A stretch of 64,000 nt of DNA. It comes from Arthrobacter_N sp051262515. Its GTDB lineage: Bacteria > Actinomycetota > Actinomycetes > Actinomycetales > Micrococcaceae. The stretch is taken from positions 186,001 through 250,000 of the forward strand of contig NZ_JBIMER010000003.1 of the NCBI RefSeq assembly GCF_051262515.1. The letters run 5' to 3'. Positions within the stretch are counted from its first letter, which is position 1, and the number at the start of each line of letters is the position of its first letter. Below the pieces are notes generated by a model. It was not told where the DNA came from. It worked only from the letters and a program-made list of their open reading frames with translations, and did no database searches. Made by a program: the position numbers and the translations under genes. Shown here piece after piece: positions 54,601 to 62,404 of this stretch.

Positions 54601-56029
54601 TTCGCAGACCCTTCCCCCGGCCAGCGTCGCTGTCGACGGCCCAATGCCGGAACGTGCCGCGGAGCTGCTGGAAGCGCGCGGGGTGCGTGTGAGCCGCGAC
54701 GGCGCCGTTCCGGCCCCCGACCCGGGCCCCGTCCTCCAGGGGCAGTGGAACGGCTCCCGGTTGGACCGCACCGTGCTTGAGGACCTGGTGACGCTGCTGG
54801 TGGACACGGGTGGCGTAGGAGCCACACTCGACGACACCCGGCCGGAGGACAGCTACGAGCCGCTGGCGTACGCGGGCGACGCGCCGGCGTCGTCGGTGCG
54901 CCTCGGAACGTCCGGACCGAACCAGGTCGTCATGCGGCGCGGCATGCTCGGCATTGAACGGTCCGCCCCCGACGCCGAGGCCGAACGGCCCGCCGCGCAC
55001 CACGGGCCGACACGGGCGGGAGCCGGCCGGCGCATCGTCGTCGCCGGGCATGACTTCAAGTTCGCCGGGGGGCTGATCAGCGCGCTCGAGGCGCAGGGCC
55101 ACGAGGTGCGACTAGACCCGTGGCAAGGGCACAACGAACACGACGAGAACACCAGCACAGACCTTTCCGAGTGGGCCGACCTGGTTTTCTGCGAGTGGGG
55201 TTTGGGCAACGCCGTCTGGTACTCGAGGAACAAGCGCCCCGGCCAACGGTTGGTCGTGCGCATCCACTCTCAGGAACTCTTCACCCAGAGTCTCTCGCGG
55301 ATGGACGCGGCCGCCGTGGACCACTTCGTCTTCGTCGCTGCGCACATTCGCGACGCGGCGATGCGGTTTCGGGGGATCGCGGACCGGCCATCGACTCTCG
55401 TCCCGAACATGGTGGCCGTGCCGGACAGACGGGGGCCGAAACCGGAGTCCAGCCGGTTCGTCCTGGGCCTGGTGGGAATCGTCCCGCGCCAGAAGGGACT
55501 GGACCGCGCCCTCGATCTCCTGGCCAGCCTCCGCGAACGGGACAACCGCTACACACTGCGCATCAAGGGCAAGCATCCGCGGGACTACCCGTGGATGGAG
55601 GACCGGCCCGGGGAGAAGGCGTTCTACGAGCGCCAGTTCGCGCGGTGGATTGATGATCCCCGGCTTCGCGGAGCCGTTCACTTCGACGGCTATAGTGCCG
55701 ACCAGGACGATCTCGGCCGGTGGTACGACGGCGTGGGGTTCGCGGTGAGCGTCAGCGACTTCGAGTCCTTCCACTACACCCTGGCCGACGGCGCAGCCCG
55801 GAGAGCCGTCCCCGTCTCCCTCGCCTGGACCGGCGCGGAACGAATCTATCCGCGCGGGTGGATCCACGCCTCGACCAACGATATGGCGCGGCGGATTCTG
55901 GCGCTCGGCGACACCGAGGCCTGGCGTGCGGAGGGAGAGGCCGCCCGCGCCTACGTGGCCGCGCGCTTCGACGCGCCCACGGTGGCCGACCGGCTGGTCC
56001 GCGTCATCGTTGCCGGACCGTCCATCTAG
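51608..56029 (+). CDS. Three-module glycosyltransferase: GT4, CgeB-like, GT-B (copy B)
   Basis: A 1473-residue protein. Residues 1-220 are Pro/Ala/Arg-rich and largely disordered, with no coiled coil as in copy A. A GT4 module spans about 231-630 (VMYCAHSTPPFQSNGYAMRT, GSMVAYEGIDRLI, SPLKPLEALACGIPVVVS). A CgeB-type module spans about 649-1017 (IVADEFTTAA, FVESAWNGNGGRWHRA, FWNKEDPVHFERF, YAGSYYGDRY, MFARRVMEILSTGG). A GT-B module spans about 1141-1470 (VVAGHDFKFAGG, GLVGIVPRQKGLDRALDLL, HYTLADGAARRAVPVS). TTG 51608 has AAAGGGAAG seven bases upstream. Probably a polymerase or multi-step transferase of the ManNAcA-containing polymer, following wecC. Confidence 0.8.
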   Translation: MKHLDECPLGVTGADPVAVRYARTDEPTVGAVGDVPDAVGERPAQMPEPSATPESREASMDAAPEGRRPAPPSSPATRPDGESPGRELRRRLWHFRHGATERLKATARATKRRTRAVAASYVDRVRPVAGPVARAVRGRGAPPSTGRLAERFARRQTARNLYRLTRGLYRAGELARPDALLSDHPALVAELDEHQRKLVARIQGQAALARRLPTVPARQPNAAMLVEHGRVMYCAHSTPPFQSNGYAMRTRGLVAGIAATGTDVFVAARPGYPWDAGTDTPTDEGTSFTREIDGIAYEFSFGPGLDRQRLDDYLESAVDAYLRSIMLNRPAHVHAASNHQTALPALIAARIAGLPFSYEVRGFWEYGQANGGSAESEQRSLAQELEDLVLAEADHVFVISDQMADELAARGVNRARCSVVPNGVDTDRFQPLPRVGDLADRLGLDRSKTVIGYAGSMVAYEGIDRLIDACTRLGAVRGDFQLLLAGDGPELPRLRQRLERSGARLDYQVTGRLPSDLMPELVGLMDIVVCPRLDTRVTRMVSPLKPLEALACGIPVVVSNLPVLRELVRSSGGGRTVPPDDVDALTATLSELIDDPGARRDLGRSGRLWALDERRWASLGGGLVDVIRALHRVPSMDAAAPGARDLHEISVGIVADEFTTAALAETVQTVALTPEDWQDQLGARRFDAVFVESAWNGNGGRWHRAVGHYSDEESAPLRRLLEQCRASGIPTIFWNKEDPVHFERFAPNALHFDHILTTDNRAMPRYQKLRRAPEQSIGTMPFFAQPRLHHPLSRHVDRDHPVMYAGSYYGDRYAERSRTLGALLDAARPHGLLIHDRQANNPESPYRFPADLQECVAGGLDYAQMLEAYRSHPIHINVNSVTASETMFARRVMEILSTGGLVLSGPSHAVAHLFRGLVPTTGSTAEAAKYLEDWLRAPDARNVAGWNGRRLVRRSHTLGHRLTIALRLAGLRVRAPELPRVDLRLTGGAEEAAWEDLLSQTLPPASVAVDGPMPERAAELLEARGVRVSRDGAVPAPDPGPVLQGQWNGSRLDRTVLEDLVTLLVDTGGVGATLDDTRPEDSYEPLAYAGDAPASSVRLGTSGPNQVVMRRGMLGIERSAPDAEAERPAAHHGPTRAGAGRRIVVAGHDFKFAGGLISALEAQGHEVRLDPWQGHNEHDENTSTDLSEWADLVFCEWGLGNAVWYSRNKRPGQRLVVRIHSQELFTQSLSRMDAAAVDHFVFVAAHIRDAAMRFRGIADRPSTLVPNMVAVPDRRGPKPESSRFVLGLVGIVPRQKGLDRALDLLASLRERDNRYTLRIKGKHPRDYPWMEDRPGEKAFYERQFARWIDDPRLRGAVHFDGYSADQDDLGRWYDGVGFAVSVSDFESFHYTLADGAARRAVPVSLAWTGAERIYPRGWIHASTNDMARRILALGDTEAWRAEGEAARAYVAARFDAPTVADRLVRVIVAGPSI

Positions 56030-56055
56030 GGGCGGTCCGGCTGGTGCGCTCTGAC

Positions 56056-59000
56056 CTAGCAGACCCGCAGCATCCGCCAGAGGAGCTGGAGCAGTTCCGC
56101 ATCGTCCAGCAGGCGTCGACCCCGCTCCGGTCCCGGCGTGGTGCCACGCGGCACCGCCGCGGAAACCTGGGTGGCGAGCAGGCGGTGGTCGTGAAGGCGT
56201 TCCAAATCGGCGGGGCGGGGAACCATGACGGCGTCGGCCCGTCGCGCGTAGCCGAGCATTTCCTCGAACGGCTGGTCAGGATCCGTGTGCAGGAACCCCA
56301 CCGGGAGGTTGAGCCTCCGGGCGACGTCGATGAGACGGTGGACGGGCTGGGGATCATCCGGCTCGATGTCGAAGGACCGCTGCCATGGGCCACCGGTCGC
56401 CGCGTCCGCGCAGACGACGACGGCGTCGACGCCGCCTTCCAGCTGCTCATGCCATCTCAGAGGGTCCAATGCCACCGCGCGGAACACCGGGTCGGAGGGC
56501 ATATCCGTCCGGGCGGCGCACACGAGTCCCAACGTGGGCAGCCGCGTCATGGACGCCGGGCCCACCATGTCCTCCACCGGCGTGATGGTGCCGGTGTGCA
56601 GGTTGGGCGCGCCGGAGACGCCGGCGCAGTGGCGCGCGGCCATCAGAGACAGCGACTCGCGCGGCGTTGCGCCGCTGGGATTGGCCATCGCCCGTTCGAT
56701 CCGTTCGCTGGTCCCCGGCGACCCGGCCACGTCCCAGAACACCGGGAGACCCAGGCGTCCGCCGGCCACGGTGCAGGCAAGCGCGGCCAGTTCGTCTCCA
56801 GAGGTCGAGAGGTTCCGCGCGTCGATCTCCAGGGCGCGTGCGACGACGGCGTCCACCCGCACATCGAAGGCCGCGTTGACGTCATCAACCGGCTCGCCGA
56901 GGCGTAGCACGTTCATGCCCGACGGACCTGCCGCGCGCGTCGGAAGAGGGTTGCCAGGACGTCCCTGAACGACGACGAGGTCCGCGCCGTTGCCGTCCCG
57001 CAGCGCGGGCTGGGGCGAGGCCACATGAAGCCGGTGGGCACGCTGTCGAAGCGCGGGCACGCCGGAGACACGGCCCGCGAGGCGCCGCTGCGCGTCCGGG
57101 AGCAGCCAAGGAAGCGAGGGCTGCTGTTCGAGCAGGGACTGTGCCTGGGCGTACCGGCCGGATGCCTCCAGCTGCGCCACCATGGACCAGTGCTCTTGCT
57201 GCGAACCGGTCAGCGTCGGGCCACCGGCGTCGTCCTGTTCGTTAGGCGTGGTCCCCGACGACGAGCCGAAGACCAAATTCAGCCATTGCGCGCGGACGAG
57301 CCTCGCGTCGTAGCGGGCGGCGAGCTCTGCCGCTGCGCGGCCAAACTCGTCGTAGCGACCCGGCTCCGCGTTGGCGGCGAGGATGAAATCGGCGGCCGCG
57401 CGCGTGTCGTCGAAGCTCCAGGCCTCCGAGAAGATCTCGTCGGCACCTTCTCGCCGCCAGACCACCGGAACCGCCCCCGACGCCATACCCTCCACGGGGG
57501 CTAGGTGGAATGTCTCCCGGGTGCTGGGGGACAGGGTCCAGCCGATGCGCCGGAACCAGTTGCCCATGTCCGGACCGAAGGGATCGAAGACGACTGCTTC
57601 GCGCAGAGTGTCGTTCTGCCGCAGCCGCTCGAAGAACGCGAGATAGGCGTCCCTGTTGAGCGGCTTCTTCCATTCCCAGGTGTAGTTCCACGGCTTGTGG
57701 CCCCGGAGGTGCAGTGTGTACCGGGGATCGGCCTCGAGCAGGAGTTCCAGGAGGTCGAGGGCCCGGTCCGGGCGCTTCAGCGCGGGAACGATTCCGGCCA
57801 TACCCAGATGGAACCGGCTTCCCCTCAGCTTGGGACGGGAAAGGTCGGCCGACTGGACCGAGTTCGGGATGACGGTGGTCTTGTGGTCCGGCCACCCCAT
57901 CCGGTCGAGGGCCTTCTGCCTATAGAACTCGGAGACGAAGACCACTTTCTCGACTGCATCGATGTTCAGGTCGCGGATCCAACTGGAACGAAGCTCGAAG
58001 CCGTGCAGGTGCACGTGCAGGCGTTTTCCGGCTGGTAGGTTCTGGCTGTACCAGAGGGCGTTGACGCTGGAGAACTCGCAGATGACGACTTCGGCCCACT
58101 CCATCAACGGCGCGCTCAGTTCGGGCTGCGGCGTGCTGTTGTTGTCCCACATATCGACGCGCAGGTCGATGTCCTGTCTCTGGGCGAGAGCCTCGACATA
58201 GTCCCCGGCGAACTTGAAATCGGCCCCGACCAGCAATACGCGGGTACGGCGGGGATTCGACGGCACTTGGGCGTAGTCCGCGAAGAGCGGCGAAAAGAAC
58301 TCCGCAAGGACGGCGGTGTCTTCGCGGCGCGGGACACGTGATGGGGCGGAGGCGACGGACGCCAGATCCTCCGCGATTGTCCGCGGCTCCCAGAAGGCAG
58401 CCACACCGTTGTGCGGATCCGCGGCGACGCTGCCGCGCTCGGCAAACAGCTCGATGCCGCGTGCCGCGAACCAGCGCAGGGCCTGGTTGCTACGAACGGC
58501 CGCCGTGGGCTCGGGCGCAGGCAGGAAGCCCAGCGGGCGGACCGAGGCCAGGGCCGCGGTGAGGGACGCCTCATCGGGGGCAACGACGCGTGCCCCAGGG
58601 ATTGCCGCAAATTCCTTGAGGACCGTGTGTTGCCTCAGACCGGCGGAGAGTTGGGAGTCGCAGACGAGGAAAACGGGACGGGGCGAACGGGTGCGCTGAG
58701 CGTGCCTCGAGTAGTGGCGAATCGCCTGGAGCCCCATGGCGCCGGTCACGTCCAGGTTAATGACGAGAGCCGGCACGGAATCGGAAGCGGCCCCCGGCAG
58801 CACCGGCGCATCGGTCCCCGCAAGTGCCGGGAACACCAGCACGTTGGCGGTCGCTTCCCAGAAGGCGCGTTCGACCGTACTGCGGGCGTCCTCGTCGAAG
58901 ACCACCACTTTGCGGGACATCGCGATGGCTTCGGCGAGGGGTCCCTGGAGGTCGTCGGAAAGCCGTAGCGGCTGCTGTGGTCGTTCCTGCACGAACGTCC

Positions 59001-59274
59001 ATAGTCGGGCCCGCGGAACGCCCGATTGCGACAGTTCGGCCGCGATCCGGGGACTGGTGGCGATGACCAGCTCGGCTTCGTTCAAGGCCGGCGAACCGGC
59101 GGTGGGGGCCGAATGATCGTGGAGATGGCGGACGCCCACGATGGCGCCCGCGGCCCGCATGCCGTCCGCCGCCTGCTGGACCCAGACCGGGGGCTCGGCA
59201 GCGGTGTGGCGAGGGTGTGGAAGCACCCACAGAATCCGCCGTCCGGCGAGAATCCCTTCGGAAGTGTGTAGCAT
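56056..59274 (-). CDS. GT-B glycosyltransferase with truncated CgeB-like tail
   Basis: A 1072-residue protein related to the one at 7924-12300. Residues 1-330 are an unassigned Rossmann-like region starting RILWVLPHPRHTAAEPP. A GT-B module spans about 345-680 (LLVGADFKFAGDY, GMAGIVPALKRPDRALDLL, APVEGMASGAVPVVW). The last 160 residues match only the N-terminal half of CgeB modules, in decayed form: VVVCADAATGGPWQRSF where others have FIESAWEGP, and FLHTDPDQPFEEM where others have FWNKEDPVHF. The catalytic CgeB half is absent. It is the last gene of a five-gene minus-strand operon and starts directly after the upstream stop. Confidence 0.75.
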   Translation of the reverse strand: MLHTSEGILAGRRILWVLPHPRHTAAEPPVWVQQAADGMRAAGAIVGVRHLHDHSAPTAGSPALNEAELVIATSPRIAAELSQSGVPRARLWTFVQERPQQPLRLSDDLQGPLAEAIAMSRKVVVFDEDARSTVERAFWEATANVLVFPALAGTDAPVLPGAASDSVPALVINLDVTGAMGLQAIRHYSRHAQRTRSPRPVFLVCDSQLSAGLRQHTVLKEFAAIPGARVVAPDEASLTAALASVRPLGFLPAPEPTAAVRSNQALRWFAARGIELFAERGSVAADPHNGVAAFWEPRTIAEDLASVASAPSRVPRREDTAVLAEFFSPLFADYAQVPSNPRRTRVLLVGADFKFAGDYVEALAQRQDIDLRVDMWDNNSTPQPELSAPLMEWAEVVICEFSSVNALWYSQNLPAGKRLHVHLHGFELRSSWIRDLNIDAVEKVVFVSEFYRQKALDRMGWPDHKTTVIPNSVQSADLSRPKLRGSRFHLGMAGIVPALKRPDRALDLLELLLEADPRYTLHLRGHKPWNYTWEWKKPLNRDAYLAFFERLRQNDTLREAVVFDPFGPDMGNWFRRIGWTLSPSTRETFHLAPVEGMASGAVPVVWRREGADEIFSEAWSFDDTRAAADFILAANAEPGRYDEFGRAAAELAARYDARLVRAQWLNLVFGSSSGTTPNEQDDAGGPTLTGSQQEHWSMVAQLEASGRYAQAQSLLEQQPSLPWLLPDAQRRLAGRVSGVPALRQRAHRLHVASPQPALRDGNGADLVVVQGRPGNPLPTRAAGPSGMNVLRLGEPVDDVNAAFDVRVDAVVARALEIDARNLSTSGDELAALACTVAGGRLGLPVFWDVAGSPGTSERIERAMANPSGATPRESLSLMAARHCAGVSGAPNLHTGTITPVEDMVGPASMTRLPTLGLVCAARTDMPSDPVFRAVALDPLRWHEQLEGGVDAVVVCADAATGGPWQRSFDIEPDDPQPVHRLIDVARRLNLPVGFLHTDPDQPFEEMLGYARRADAVMVPRPADLERLHDHRLLATQVSAAVPRGTTPGPERGRRLLDDAELLQLLWRMLRVC

Positions 59275-59841
59275 CTAGGGCATTTCTCCAATCGCCGCAT
59301 AGTCGATCAACGCGGACAGCAGTCTGCTCGGCGGGCTTCCCTCCGTGGCGGGGTCCGAGAGGGTACCGGTCACAACGAGGCTTGCCTCGCGCTCCAGGCC
59401 CTTCGTTCCCGGCATCCGGACTCCGCCGTGGCGCACCAGGTAGGTCAGCCGGCCGTGGCGGCGGTTCTCGAGTGCCAGAAAGACCAGCTCCTCCATGAGG
59501 TGCGATGCGGCCGCGTCGGCTGCGCCGCACCAAGGGCCCCCGTGGAGGGCCGCCATGTCGATGACGACCGAGTGGAGGGACACTTGCTCCAGCACGTGGG
59601 CCGCCATTCCCGGCGAGACGGCGAGGATGGGATGCATCCCGAGCAGCCGCTCGCGTAGCGCGGCACTCCCAACGAACGCTATCGGCCCCGCCGTCTCGCC
59701 GGCGGGGCCGGGGCTGACGACGTCGTAGCCGGCGATCTCCGCCAGATTGATGTTGTACGCCGTCGTGTTCACGGCGGGCGTTGACGCCCGGCCCAGTCTC
59801 TCCAGCAACGGACGGATGTCACCGGGTTCGGTCTTAGGCAT
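59275..59841 (-). CDS. Second stand-alone CgeB-type N-terminal half-domain protein
   Basis: About 188 residues, no named family by eye. It shares with the protein at 7353-7934 the core VVIDMAALHGGPWCG (there ILIERAALNAGPWFG), followed by a helix and a strand (LTYLVRHGG). This core also matches the first half of the CgeB modules. ATG 59841 has GGAG nine bases upstream and overlaps the upstream stop by eight bases. As in the other case its neighbour is a large GT-B/CgeB-type protein, so the two probably work together. Confidence 0.6.
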   Translation of the reverse strand: MPKTEPGDIRPLLERLGRASTPAVNTTAYNINLAEIAGYDVVSPGPAGETAGPIAFVGSAALRERLLGMHPILAVSPGMAAHVLEQVSLHSVVIDMAALHGGPWCGAADAAASHLMEELVFLALENRRHGRLTYLVRHGGVRMPGTKGLEREASLVVTGTLSDPATEGSPPSRLLSALIDYAAIGEMP

Positions 59842-61714
59842 CGATGCGTGCTCCAATTTTCTCCTCGACGAGCCGCCACAGCATATCGCGGGCCGCGTTC
59901 GGGTCTCCCACCGGCGTTTTGACCGCCGCAGGCCGACAGCTCAGGCTGCTTCCGTCTTCAACCAGCGCCCACGCCGGCGCGGACGCCCCGGCGTAGTCGC
60001 TCCACTTGGAGGGCAGATAGGGGTTGACTGAGTGCTTGGCGCCCGAGTGGGCGTCATTGACGATCAGGAAGTCGAACTCCTTCGTGACGCCAAGGAACTC
60101 GAGATACGGCAGCGACGCGTTGAAGCGGACCAGGTGTTCGATTCCGTCGGCGCCAACGCCATCCAACGCCCTTTTCACCAATCCGGAGAAGGCGGCGCGG
60201 GACATCCCCGGGGGTCGGGCCTTGAGCCCGTCCTCCGGGATGAAGTTCGTGAAGACATGGACGTTGATGTGTTCGCGGACCGCGGGGGGCAACATGCGCA
60301 TGGCGACGGTCAGGTCCGTGATCCCGCGCGTCGCATAAAATTCGCCGAAGTAGGCGAGGTTGAGCTTGCCTGGATCGACGTCGTAGTCCACCTTGCGGGC
60401 GCCATAGTATTCGGGCGGCAGGGTCGGGTGGTTGGAGACCACGGATCGCGACTCCACCGACTCGGCCAGGGCGGGGGAGTACACGTGCTCCAGCATGATC
60501 TGCCGCTGCAGGTCGTTGGTGAAGAGAACCGTTTCACTCAAGGCGAAGGGAATGATTTCGGCCAGCCCGAAGAGGGTGAAGTGTTCCTCTGGGATCGTGC
60601 CGTATTCCCGCTCCACGGGTGCCACAAGCGCGTCGAGGAACGGGTTTCGCGGGACCGGTCCACCGCGGGGGTTTCCCTCGACGTCGAGGGAAAGGGGATC
60701 GGAATACTCGGCCGTCCACTTGATTGACGGCCGGCGAAGTTTGTAGGCGGCCGCCAGGAAATGGGACGGCGCCCACATGGCCCGGCTGTAGAGAAATTCG
60801 TAGTCGCGTCCCGTTTCCTCCAGGGATTCGATCTCCTGGAGGCCCTTGATGCAGAACTGCTCGAATGGAGCCCACGAGGCCCAGGACGGGCTCATGTCGA
60901 GGAATTTCTGCGAGGACACGTAAGGTCGCGACAGGACCTCGATCGTCGAGTCGATTTTCTTGCGGTTGACGGATGAACAGGCGACGACGTCGACAGTCGC
61001 GCCGAACTGGCGCAAGCGCTTGGCAGCCACCGTGGATCCGGTGTCAGCGAACGGTGAGAAGTTGTAGAGCACGGCGAGCCCGGTCGTCGGCGGGCGCAGA
61101 CGTTCCCACGGGATGGAAGACGCCGCATCCGCAACGGTGAGGCGGTCGAAAACGGCGCGCCGTGCCTCCGCGTCGGAAGCCAACGCATGGGCCATGGCCG
61201 CGTCGACGCGGGTCGCCAGACGCGCCGCGTGCTTCGCAAGACCCACGGTAAGCTCCGGAAGCGTGGCCTCCAGTTGAGTGACGAAAGCCAGGTACCTGTC
61301 GCTGAGAAGATGCGGGTCCGCCGCGTCGAATACCGGGGATTCTTCCTGGGTGCCCTGGGATGAGGCGACGGACCCGGACCAGCCCACCGCAAGGTCCAAT
61401 CTGCGTCCGCAGCGGTTCAGCGCGGAGAATTGGGCCAGGCGGCGCGTCTCTATCCGGGGCGAGAGCAAGGCCGGATGGGCCTCACACAGCTCTATGGGCC
61501 AGAGTGCGTAGTCGAGCACCAGGGGGTCCACTATGTCGTCCATTGTGGCGGTGGCATGGTGACCGGCGAGTTCGGCGGACGTACCGGAATCGAGAATCAC
61601 GGGGAGTGTGCCATGCTTCAGCGAGGCAAGCGCCCGCGACAGTGTCGCGGACGGCAGCCCCGGCACGTCGACGGCGAATCCCACCGCCGGGATGGCGTGT
61701 TCGTTCTCGCTCAT
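59834..61714 (-). CDS. GT-B fold glycosyltransferase, GT4-like
   Basis: About 626 residues. The N-terminal 200 are unassigned. The acceptor half begins near residue 225 (LAVLYNFSPFADTGSTVAAK, which ends in a glycine/serine loop typical of GT-B). WTAEYSDPLS and the donor-half start LNLAYFGEFYATRGITDL follow. The C-terminal NDAHSGAKHSVNPYLPSKW occupies the place of the GT4 EX7E region, but the motif is unusual. Paralogue in the window: none obvious. ATG 61714 or TTG 61726 may be the start. Confidence 0.7.
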   Translation of the reverse strand: MSENEHAIPAVGFAVDVPGLPSATLSRALASLKHGTLPVILDSGTSAELAGHHATATMDDIVDPLVLDYALWPIELCEAHPALLSPRIETRRLAQFSALNRCGRRLDLAVGWSGSVASSQGTQEESPVFDAADPHLLSDRYLAFVTQLEATLPELTVGLAKHAARLATRVDAAMAHALASDAEARRAVFDRLTVADAASSIPWERLRPPTTGLAVLYNFSPFADTGSTVAAKRLRQFGATVDVVACSSVNRKKIDSTIEVLSRPYVSSQKFLDMSPSWASWAPFEQFCIKGLQEIESLEETGRDYEFLYSRAMWAPSHFLAAAYKLRRPSIKWTAEYSDPLSLDVEGNPRGGPVPRNPFLDALVAPVEREYGTIPEEHFTLFGLAEIIPFALSETVLFTNDLQRQIMLEHVYSPALAESVESRSVVSNHPTLPPEYYGARKVDYDVDPGKLNLAYFGEFYATRGITDLTVAMRMLPPAVREHINVHVFTNFIPEDGLKARPPGMSRAAFSGLVKRALDGVGADGIEHLVRFNASLPYLEFLGVTKEFDFLIVNDAHSGAKHSVNPYLPSKWSDYAGASAPAWALVEDGSSLSCRPAAVKTPVGDPNAARDMLWRLVEEKIGARIDA

Positions 61715-61726
61715 GGACGTGGGCAA

Positions 61727-62314
61727 CTAACGTCCCTCGGGTCGGTGGAGTGCGTGTCCATCCGCCGGGACGAGCGCGCCCAGCGCCGCATTGATGTCCG
61801 CCCGCGCATCGCTCCAACCGGCATGAACGGTTTTCTCAAGCGCGGACTGCTCCTCCCGCAGCTTCGAGAGCTGTCCGCCCAAGTTGGCGAGTTCCGTGGC
61901 TAGGCGGTCGATCGCATCCGTATCTCCCGCCACCGGCGCAGAGCCTGGGTGAGTATCCCCAAGACGCTCCCGCAGCACGGAGAGGTGCCGATCGTTTCGG
62001 GTCAGCAGGGACAGGATCTCCTGTGAAAACTGTGCGGGTGCCCCGCCGGGGGACTGCGCGGATACCTTGGTGGCGGAACCACGCAGCATCTGGCGAAGCG
62101 CCGCCTTCTGGTTCCGGAGCGCCCTGCGGCTATGCAGGAATGCCATGGGACCCACGAGGGCCGTTGCGCATCCTACGAAGGTCAGGGACAAAGTCGTCTG
62201 CCCTAGCAGGGCGGTGACTGCCACCGCCACTCCGAGAAGGACAAACCCGCCCAGTGCGGCGAGATAAATCCGCTTCTCAAGTGAGCTGCCGCCGCTGGTG
62301 TTCTGGTTCGCCAT
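61727..62314 (-). CDS. Two-helix membrane protein with coiled-coil tail
   Basis: About 195 residues. Two membrane helices (about residues 15-37 and 42-61) are followed by a basic stretch and a cytoplasmic or periplasmic coiled coil (LATELANLGGQLSKLREEQSAL near 150-172). No family recognised. Topology and position between wecB and a glycosyltransferase resemble accessory or length-control proteins of polymer export, but it lacks Wzz motifs. A TTG at 62335 would add seven residues; neither start has a strong site. Confidence 0.6.
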   Translation of the reverse strand: MANQNTSGGSSLEKRIYLAALGGFVLLGVAVAVTALLGQTTLSLTFVGCATALVGPMAFLHSRRALRNQKAALRQMLRGSATKVSAQSPGGAPAQFSQEILSLLTRNDRHLSVLRERLGDTHPGSAPVAGDTDAIDRLATELANLGGQLSKLREEQSALEKTVHAGWSDARADINAALGALVPADGHALHRPEGR

Positions 62315-62377
62315 GGGGGAGATTCTACCTTCCAACTTGTGTGTAACGCCGGGGCAGGAAAGCCCGCGAAGGGGTGC

Positions 62378-62393
62378 CGGGCACGCGTGCCCG
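62378..62393. repeat. Perfect 16-base palindrome
   Basis: CGGGCACGCGTGCCCG lies in the gap between wecB and the membrane protein gene downstream of it on the minus strand. It could be a regulatory site or, with little loop, a cruciform-like stem reducing read-through. Confidence 0.4.
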
Positions 62394-62404
62394 CATCTGT
62401 GTCA

